Translations under genes and position numbers: made by a program
DNA from: JAAXTX01 sp035560715
GTDB lineage: Bacteria; Patescibacteriota; Minisyncoccia; Moranbacterales; UBA1568
Direction of reading: 5' to 3'
DNA length: 18,425 nucleotides
NCBI GenBank assembly: GCA_035560715.1
Contig: DATMYW010000014.1
Location: 1 to 18,425 of the forward strand
Notes under the pieces: generated by a model
What the model was told of the DNA's origin: nothing
Database searches by the model: none
What the model saw: only the letters and a program-made list of their open reading frames with translations
Shown: positions 6,614 to 11,904 of the stretch, in pieces
Position numbering within the stretch: position 1 is the first letter of the stretch
Layout of the letters: every line of letters begins with the position of its first letter

Positions 6614-6831
6614 CGGGATTTCCCGGGGATTCTCTCTCTATCCTTCCGATATGGACGATGCCAAAGCGGATTTCCTAACCTTGTACTCCTCTCCGTTACT
6701 CTCTCAAACAACGGGGTGGTCCTGTTGGTCTTTCACTTGTGTTCTTGAAGGTGCTGGTCTCTCTTTTACTAAGCCGTAGCTCGAAGCGGTGGCTGGCGTT
6801 CTCTCTTCTTAATCTCTCATCGTAACAGCGA

Positions 6832-6860
6832 AGTATAGCAGTTATTTGCATGACTGTCAA
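6832..6860 (-). promoter_or_regulatory. Strong minus-strand promoter of the long RNA
   Basis: TTGACA (6860-6855), 17-bp spacer, TATACT (6837-6832), with TGC before the -10 box giving an extended -10. Predicted start about 6825, transcribing leftwards into the gene-free region. Confidence 0.85.
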
Positions 6861-6871
6861 CAATATGTGAC
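6856..6871. promoter_or_regulatory. Dyad GTCA-N8-TGAC, site 1
   Basis: GTCA (6856-6859) and TGAC (6868-6871) separated by the AT-rich spacer ACAATATG. It overlaps the -35 box of the leftward promoter, in position to act as an operator. A site of the same architecture overlaps the divergent promoter. Confidence 0.55.
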
Positions 6872-6930
6872 TACAAATATTAAAAACGTAATATAAAAAA
6901 TAAAAAATTACTGAAATATAGTTACAAATT

Positions 6931-6946
6931 GTCAAAATATATTGAC
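6931..6946. promoter_or_regulatory. Dyad GTCA-N8-TGAC, site 2
   Basis: GTCA (6931-6934) and TGAC (6943-6946) with spacer AAATATAT; the same dyad can be read as TGTCAA-N6-TTGACA. It overlaps the -35 box of the rightward promoter. Its centre lies 75 bp from that of site 1, about seven helical turns. A bound TrmB-type dimer is a plausible but unproven ligand. Confidence 0.55.
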
Positions 6947-6970
6947 ACGGATATGGTATCGGCGTATACT
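6942..6970 (+). promoter_or_regulatory. Strong promoter of the first TrmB-type regulator
   Basis: TTGACA (6942-6947), 17-bp spacer, TATACT (6965-6970); predicted start about 6977. The promoter lies inside the longest open frame (from TTG at 6929), so translation must begin downstream, at ATG 7001. Confidence 0.85.
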
Positions 6971-7000
6971 AAAGTCAAGAAAACAGTCGAATATAAGGAT

Positions 7001-7882
7001 ATGGCGCTCTCCGACATCCTCTCAAAATCAGGCCTTTCTCCAGCGCAGGCCGAGGTATATGAAGCGCTTCTTACGCATGGAACGCAGCAGGCTGGGTCGT
7101 TGACGAAGAAAACAAGCCTGAAACGAGGGCTTGTTTATAAGGTTCTTGAGGATTTGATCGATCTCGGACTGGCCGGAAAGGAGGAGGAAGAGGGGAAGGT
7201 GGCCCGTTTCTTTCCAAAACATCCGTCGGTCCTGCGCGAAGTCGTCGAAAATCGCCGGAAATCGCTCAAGGACGCCGAACTCTCGCTCGATGCCGTGCTC
7301 CCGTCGCTCATCTCGAACTTCAATATGGTCTCCGGCGCCCCGGGCGTGGAGATCTATGAGGGAGAGGACGCGAAAGAACGGATTCTGTGGCACTCTTTGA
7401 CCAGCAAAACGGAAATCTATACCTATTCGGATATAGAGACCGTGATGAAGATGACACCGAAGGTGAGCCTTCGGTATGCCAAGGAGCGGGAGAAGCTGGG
7501 AATCAAGAAAAAGGCGCTCCTTCTGGATACGCCGTTCGCGCGTGACTACGTGAAGGGATACTTCCCTTCGGTGACCGATATTCGGCTCATATCCGCGAAA
7601 GAGGCGAAGCCGTTCCACAGTTCGATGGAGATCTATGACGGAACGGTGTCATACATTACCTATGCTCCGGACAAGACGATCGGAGTCATTTTGCATGACC
7701 CGTATCTCTACGAGGTGCACAAGTACGTCTTCGAGGCGCTGTGGGAGAAAACAGAGCCGCTTCCGTTGACGCGCAAACCGAAAGATGCGGAAACGTTGCC
7801 TGAAGAGCGGGAGTCGGCTGATGCGCCACCGCCGATGGAAACGGTGGAATATGACGATGACGAATATTTCGTGCGGCTGTGA
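7001..7882 (+). CDS. TrmB-family transcriptional regulator (293 aa)
   Basis: A winged-helix DNA-binding regulator. The N-terminal part, ALSDILSKSGLSPAQAEVYEALL, followed by a recognition region around KKTSLKRGLVYKVLEDLIDLGL, is typical of TrmB proteins, which are sugar- or metabolite-responsive regulators in archaea and are found as orphan regulators in CPR bacteria. A helical linker (about 65-95) and an effector-like domain follow (from PGVEIYEGEDAKERILW), ending in a long acidic, Pro-rich tail that is unusual for the family. The start at 7001 is chosen because a perfect promoter occupies the first codons of the longer frame; AAGGA lies just upstream with short spacing. Divergent to the long candidate RNA with matched dyads, so autoregulation and RNA regulation are plausible. 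The ligand is unknown. Confidence 0.88.
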   Translation: MALSDILSKSGLSPAQAEVYEALLTHGTQQAGSLTKKTSLKRGLVYKVLEDLIDLGLAGKEEEEGKVARFFPKHPSVLREVVENRRKSLKDAELSLDAVLPSLISNFNMVSGAPGVEIYEGEDAKERILWHSLTSKTEIYTYSDIETVMKMTPKVSLRYAKEREKLGIKKKALLLDTPFARDYVKGYFPSVTDIRLISAKEAKPFHSSMEIYDGTVSYITYAPDKTIGVILHDPYLYEVHKYVFEALWEKTEPLPLTRKPKDAETLPEERESADAPPPMETVEYDDDEYFVRL

Positions 7883-7983
7883 TCGGAGGTAGGGCTCGTC
7901 CGGGAAATTTCTCAAGTCCTGTCTTGGCGAGTACTCTTTTCGAGAAGGATGGGGCGTGGCGGCGCAGTCTCCTTTCCGTGTCG

Positions 7984-8021
7984 CTGGATTGCCGCGGCGA
8001 AGTGTCGCCTCGCAAAGACGG
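7984..8021. repeat. Degenerate half of a GCAATGAC-type repeat
   Basis: CTGGATTGC followed by a CG-rich stretch and CTCGCAAAGACGG resembles the right half of the well-known dispersed element with GTCATTGCG/CGCAATGAC ends. An intact copy is at 18296-18390. It lies between the convergent ends of the regulator and the large protein, and no left half is seen. Confidence 0.45.
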
Positions 8022-8053
8022 AAAAGATGCCGCGAGTGGTTCGATGCGTCCCG

Positions 8054-11000
8054 TTATGCCATTTCGGGAACGGACTGTTCCGAGCGAACATTCCTCCCTT
8101 TTGGTCGTGCTTCTTTTCGGAGCGAGGGGTTTTCAAAAATCGCTACGACTTTTCCGCCGTCCCGGCCGCCTTTGCCATAGGGGAGACGGGCCAGTGTCCA
8201 GCCCTTCTTCGTCTTCTCTCGTACGATATCGAAGAGCTCGGACCGATCGACCATGTGAACGGATACGGAAGACAATCGCTCGTTTATTTCCTTCATGTGC
8301 TCGGTGATATCCGGGACGAACTCATCGAAGTCCGAACTTCGCGTGACGAATGCCCCGTTTGCCTCGAGGTCACGCCGCATGGAGAGAAATGGCTTGCCTT
8401 CGATATCGGTCACGTCATCGATGATATATCCATATCGCTCCAGATAAAAACTCGAAACCGGCGATTCTGGATCGACGTATGCTTCGATGACGGAATCCGC
8501 TCCTTCTTGTTCCAGAGTGACCTGATAGAAGATGTCTCCGATCTTCGCATCTCGATAGGCTGAATCGACATTGAATGATCCGGCATACTTCCTGGGTTTT
8601 CCGTCTTCCGTTTCTCCTTTCCCGTCGAAGCGTCGGAAGCCGATGATTTCTCCCTCACGTCGCAAGAGATAGAATCGTGAATCGGGATTCCGGAAAGCCG
8701 TTCGGAGTCCATCGAAAATCTTCTCCCGGAAGTGCGTCGAATACTGCTCCGACTCGGGATAGTTACGATCATATATCGAGAGTAGGTCGTCTTGTTCTTT
8801 TTCGCTCAGCTCGGTTCCTTGTAGTGAGACGATCTCTGATTTCATCATCTCCGCGAGATCCTCCGCGGAGCCGGATTCATGAAGTGTCTTGAAAGCCGTC
8901 TTGTATAACATGACATCCACTTGCGTCGTGTCGAGCTTTCGGAGGAGTGTCTTGTGATCCGAATCGGTGTCTTTCGAGAAATCCATGAGGAGATCGCGCC
9001 CGCGTCGGAGGAGGTTCCTCGAGATGGTGAGGGTCTCGCGTTCGATATCCTCCGGCATGAGGTTCGGGAACGATTCGCGAACATAGTCCGAGACCGCATC
9101 GGCGTCCTTGGTGATTTCGGCATACTTCCGGAGAATCGGAGCAAGCGTCTCCGTGTCGAGCCGCTCGGCGAGCGAGAGGATCGCCTCGCCGTACTCGGGA
9201 CTCTCCGCGGTTGCAAGGAACGAATAGGCGAGATCGTCGGCAATAGGGGTATGCCTCTTCAGGTCGTTCCTGATCCTCTGGAAACCGGAATCTTCCTGAT
9301 CGCTGACGTAGGTGAGGAGGTGAATTTGGGCCCGAATCGGAAGACCAAGAAAATCTATCCCGAGATCGTTCCCGATATGCGATAGCATCGCCGGTTCGTG
9401 AAGGCGCTGGAGAAGGAGGGGGCGCTCTTCGCCCGATGAGTACGGAACCATGTCCGGGATATCGGACAGGTTCCGATATCTGACCGGATGCGCCGTCGTC
9501 GACGGATCGTTTTCCCGTAGTCTTTCGAGTTCCGCCTCGGCAAAGGCGTTTAGGTCGTCTCGGAATTCGGTCCAACCGTCCCGAAGGGTCGTAATGACGT
9601 GATGAATGGCATTCGAGTGAGTCGTCAGCTCATCCTCGTATTCCCGGAGAATGCGCTGTCTTGAGGCTTCTTCCTCGGATGAGTATCGGTCGATGAGAGT
9701 CTGACGCTCTTCCGCTAACCTGAGGAAGTCATGACCGTACCCCGATACCAACTCCGGGAACAGCTCATGATCGCGAAGATACCTGATGAGGTCATTGAGA
9801 AGCCGGTCCGCCGACTGAGTCGGCGCATTCGAATCCAGGGAATTCTCTACGTCATCGAGTAATGGTGATACGATGCTTCCTACGGACTCATGGGTCCCGG
9901 CCTCCGTGTCGACCGATACCGGTTTGCGGAGCGACTCCCGGAGCTTATCGACGGTTTTCCGGATCATGGCCGTCTCCGTGTCGCCGAGAACCGCGTAGAG
10001 TTCTCCGTGAATCCGTTGATATTCCGTCTGGGCGATATCGCGGATTTTCTCAATGAAGTCCTCCGCATCGAAGTACGTGACCCACTCCCGTTCGCTGACC
10101 GTATCCGAGATGCTCGACAGAAACGATGCGGGGCTGGATTCGTCCGGTTCCGTATCGTGAAGTCTTTCGGCAACGAACGCGATGAGGGTTTCCGGTCTGA
10201 TGTCGTCAATCGACTCCGCTTCCGAAAGGGATTCGAGAAGATGACGAAGGCGCGGGATTTTGGGCGATAATGGGGCGGTCGCGATTCTATCCAGCGTTTC
10301 ACGGTCGAGTCTCGCAATGTACTGCGGGGTGAGGCTGTTGTCGAGCACCGTGACGGCGTCCGCGGCAATCCGCTGCATCCGCAGATCGTACGGAATCGTC
10401 GTATCCAGGTCTATGCGACCCGAGAGTCTCTCGGACAGCTCCGACTTCTCGGAATCCAGCTTTTCGTCCATCCGGCCGAAGCTCGGGTCTCCGTGCATCA
10501 CGAAAAGGCCGCGGCTCGGGTTCCGGATTTCCTCATCTATCCGGTCGACGGTGATATCGATGGCATATCGGATGATAGGTTTCGTGACCGACTCACGTAG
10601 GCTTTCGAGGATTACGGCGATGTTCCGAAAGGCGGGCTCCGCCCAGTCTCCCTGGGCCTGCGTGGCAGAGAGCAGAGTCGGTATCTGGCGGATGACGTCG
10701 ACGAGTTCTTCCGTCGGTAGAGAGGAGAAACGTTCGACGATATGATTGGTCGTACCGGTATCCATGAAAGCCAGTTCATAGACGTTCTCACCGATCAGGT
10801 TCGGCGAGATGTATTCGCGGACAAACTGGTTTCTTGAGCTTATAGCGGACAGGTGAATCGCATCGGCGATGTCGACGTACTCAATAATGGACGGTGAATA
10901 CGAGAACAATTCCTCATAAACGGCATGACAGAAATGTCGCACCCGCCGCGAGTCGGTGTCGGAGAGTTCCTCGATAAACTCGATAATGGATTCTATGGCC

Positions 11001-11320
11001 CTTGCCATTCCAAGCCGGTATTCCTCCCGGTACCTTCGCGTCGTCCTTTCTTCGGGACTTCTTTTCGTCTCGACCCCGACCGCCCATTCGATCGCGTTTT
11101 CCCGGGTGGACATCGGATGGTTGCCCTTTTCAAAAACGGAGCGCGCCGAGAAATTCGGATATTGGTTTCGGCACAGTTTCTTTACCCATTGATCGATGTT
11201 GACGAGCGCCTCGTCGAGATCGAGACTCTCTTTTTCGGGAATTGAAAAATCGTCAAACGGTTTTATGTCGTGTTCTTTTTCCGGAGTGTCCTGAGCGTAT
11301 GGTGCGGGAGTCTCATTCAT
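8054..11320 (-). CDS. Large protein with C-terminal GNAT-like domain (1088 aa)
   Basis: The first 800 or so residues are not recognised: highly charged, rich in Asp/Glu/Ser/Arg, predicted mostly helical, with no signal peptide or clear membrane segment. Residues about 846-985 have the order of a GNAT acetyltransferase: RFYLLRREGEIIGFRRF (strands 2-3), SFNVDSAYRDAKIGDIFY (915-932, in place of the acetyl-CoA-binding motif A), then IEAYVDPESPVSSFYLERYGY with the typical FYxxxGY ending. The canonical Q/RxxGxG/A loop is degenerate (RDAKIGD), so activity is uncertain. A basic C-terminal tail follows. No Shine-Dalgarno precedes the ATG; an extended -10 box, TGATAGAAT, ends six bases before it, suggesting a leaderless mRNA. 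The substrate is unknown; a cytoplasmic modifying enzyme fused to a large helical recognition module is one possibility. Confidence 0.85.
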   Translation of the reverse strand: MNETPAPYAQDTPEKEHDIKPFDDFSIPEKESLDLDEALVNIDQWVKKLCRNQYPNFSARSVFEKGNHPMSTRENAIEWAVGVETKRSPEERTTRRYREEYRLGMARAIESIIEFIEELSDTDSRRVRHFCHAVYEELFSYSPSIIEYVDIADAIHLSAISSRNQFVREYISPNLIGENVYELAFMDTGTTNHIVERFSSLPTEELVDVIRQIPTLLSATQAQGDWAEPAFRNIAVILESLRESVTKPIIRYAIDITVDRIDEEIRNPSRGLFVMHGDPSFGRMDEKLDSEKSELSERLSGRIDLDTTIPYDLRMQRIAADAVTVLDNSLTPQYIARLDRETLDRIATAPLSPKIPRLRHLLESLSEAESIDDIRPETLIAFVAERLHDTEPDESSPASFLSSISDTVSEREWVTYFDAEDFIEKIRDIAQTEYQRIHGELYAVLGDTETAMIRKTVDKLRESLRKPVSVDTEAGTHESVGSIVSPLLDDVENSLDSNAPTQSADRLLNDLIRYLRDHELFPELVSGYGHDFLRLAEERQTLIDRYSSEEEASRQRILREYEDELTTHSNAIHHVITTLRDGWTEFRDDLNAFAEAELERLRENDPSTTAHPVRYRNLSDIPDMVPYSSGEERPLLLQRLHEPAMLSHIGNDLGIDFLGLPIRAQIHLLTYVSDQEDSGFQRIRNDLKRHTPIADDLAYSFLATAESPEYGEAILSLAERLDTETLAPILRKYAEITKDADAVSDYVRESFPNLMPEDIERETLTISRNLLRRGRDLLMDFSKDTDSDHKTLLRKLDTTQVDVMLYKTAFKTLHESGSAEDLAEMMKSEIVSLQGTELSEKEQDDLLSIYDRNYPESEQYSTHFREKIFDGLRTAFRNPDSRFYLLRREGEIIGFRRFDGKGETEDGKPRKYAGSFNVDSAYRDAKIGDIFYQVTLEQEGADSVIEAYVDPESPVSSFYLERYGYIIDDVTDIEGKPFLSMRRDLEANGAFVTRSSDFDEFVPDITEHMKEINERLSSVSVHMVDRSELFDIVREKTKKGWTLARLPYGKGGRDGGKVVAIFENPSLRKEARPKGRNVRSEQSVPEMA

Positions 11321-11326
11321 GACGAC

Positions 11327-11335
11327 ATTCTATCA
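11327..11335 (-). promoter_or_regulatory. Extended -10 box of the large GNAT-like gene
   Basis: Minus-strand TGA-TAGAAT, then six bases, then ATG. With normal spacing transcription would start at or next to the ATG, which fits the missing Shine-Dalgarno. No convincing -35 box. Confidence 0.45.
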
Positions 11336-11408
11336 TCCGGCGGGACCGGGAGGAAGGATGTCGGGTTTGGGAACGGGTAGTTAGAGGGAGAGAGAAGTTG
11401 CGAGTGAG

Positions 11409-11437
11409 AAAAAGACGAGGCGTGCGCCTCGTCTTTT
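11409..11437. terminator. Strong bidirectional intrinsic terminator
   Basis: A 9-bp perfect GC-rich stem GACGAGGCG / CGCCTCGTC with a 2-nt loop, flanked by AAAAA and TTTT so that a U-tract follows it on both strands. On the minus strand it ends the candidate RNA that starts near 11697. Confidence 0.9.
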
Positions 11438-11697
11438 CACTCTCATGATTCCCGTTTCAATCCGCCACCCGGTGTGACGACCTGAAATGGGAAAGGGATC
11501 GGAGGAGAGAAATTTGAAATTCGTTGATTTCGTTCTCCTTTCGATCCCTTGATTCAACCGATGGTCCGGTTACCGTCCTTGCGGATTCGGCGATCCTCCG
11601 TGCCTACTCGATTCGGCGAAGGATTCGAGACCTTTCCATCCTTCCCTCTCGCGTTGGAGAGGGGGGAACCTGTGAGAAGGAACCATTCCTTTCTCGA
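11409..11697 (-). ncRNA. Candidate structured noncoding RNA (about 290 nt)
   Basis: Bounded by a near-consensus promoter (11704-11732) and a strong terminator (11409-11437), with no credible ORF. The RNA ends can pair: AUGGUUCC near the 5' end with GGAAUCAU just before the terminator (8 bp, one G-U). Inside are CCCUCUC-CAACGC-GAGAGGG, CUCGA/UCGAG, AACCG-GACCAU-CGGUU and a long hairpin with the 9-bp outer stem AAGGGAUCG / CGAUCCCUU and inner AGGAGA / UCUCCU. This is a closed multibranch architecture. Signature sequences of RNase P RNA, tmRNA and SRP RNA were looked for and not found; 6S-like RNA is not excluded but the branching is unlike it. Not the leader of the large gene, because the terminator intervenes. 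Confidence 0.65.
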
Positions 11698-11703
11698 CCT
11701 TAG

Positions 11704-11732
11704 AGTATAGCATACTTTTTATAAAAAGTCAA
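11704..11732 (-). promoter_or_regulatory. Promoter of the 290-nt RNA with palindromic spacer
   Basis: TTGACT (11732-11727), 17-bp spacer, TATACT (11709-11704), with TGC before the -10 box. The spacer and -35 overlap the perfect 16-bp palindrome ACTTTTTATAAAAAGT (11714-11729), a candidate repressor site. Confidence 0.85.
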
Positions 11733-11807
11733 CTGTGGCCTATCAGAGCCGAAAGACGGATAGTGAGTCTCGGGGTGACTTCATATCCCGAATCCGGAGC
11801 GTCCCAG

Positions 11808-11836
11808 TTTACTTTTTCCGGTAAAAGGGATGTAAT
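11808..11836 (+). promoter_or_regulatory. Likely polA promoter
   Basis: TTTACT (4 of 6 to consensus), 17-bp spacer, TGTAAT (5 of 6). The predicted start about 11843 gives a leader of roughly 60 nt. Confidence 0.5.
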
Positions 11837-11846
11837 GGATACGACT

Positions 11847-11867
11847 GACAACGAACAACTCACAACT
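11847..11867. repeat. Short heptanucleotide repeat in the polA leader
   Basis: GACAACG, AACAACT, CACAACT in register: three 7-bp units built on ACAAC. Confidence 0.5.
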
Positions 11868-11904
11868 GACGACGACAGAGGGCCTTTGTGGAAACAATAC
11901 GAGT

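Larger units (their letters stand above)
5632..6825 (-). ncRNA. Candidate long structured noncoding RNA (about 1.2 kb)
   Basis: No credible coding frame is present on either strand; frames that stay open translate to low-complexity Arg/Pro/Ser-rich peptides. The minus strand has a near-consensus promoter at 6832-6860 and a terminator-like hairpin at 5632-5668. In between are many compact stems: UCGC-GAAA-GCGA and CUCCCCUC-UUCG-GAGGGGAG (stable GNRA and UUCG tetraloops), UCAGGA/UCCUGA with an inner UGCC/GGCA (around 6505-6530), CGAGAGUGGU/ACCACUCUCG (5675-5721), and long-range arms at 6093-6208. Part of it (5995-6093) resembles a dispersed palindromic repeat, so the region may be a mosaic. The alternative is a very long leader of the 187-residue gene, or intergenic DNA that is merely transcribed. 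Confidence 0.5.

Noticed and set aside
6929..7000. TTG or ATG start upstream of 7001 for the first TrmB-type regulator
   Set aside because: A perfect TTGACA-17-TATACT promoter occupies this stretch, so those codons would not be in the mRNA.
6265..7938. 12-mer TGGCGAGTACTC shared between the long RNA region and the 3' side of the regulator gene
   Set aside because: A 12-base match is expected by chance several times in a window of this size.
11409..11697. RNase P RNA, tmRNA or SRP RNA
   Set aside because: The conserved P4 core of RNase P, a tag reading frame and TPsiC-like end of tmRNA, and the SRP GGAAG/GCAGCC loop were not found.
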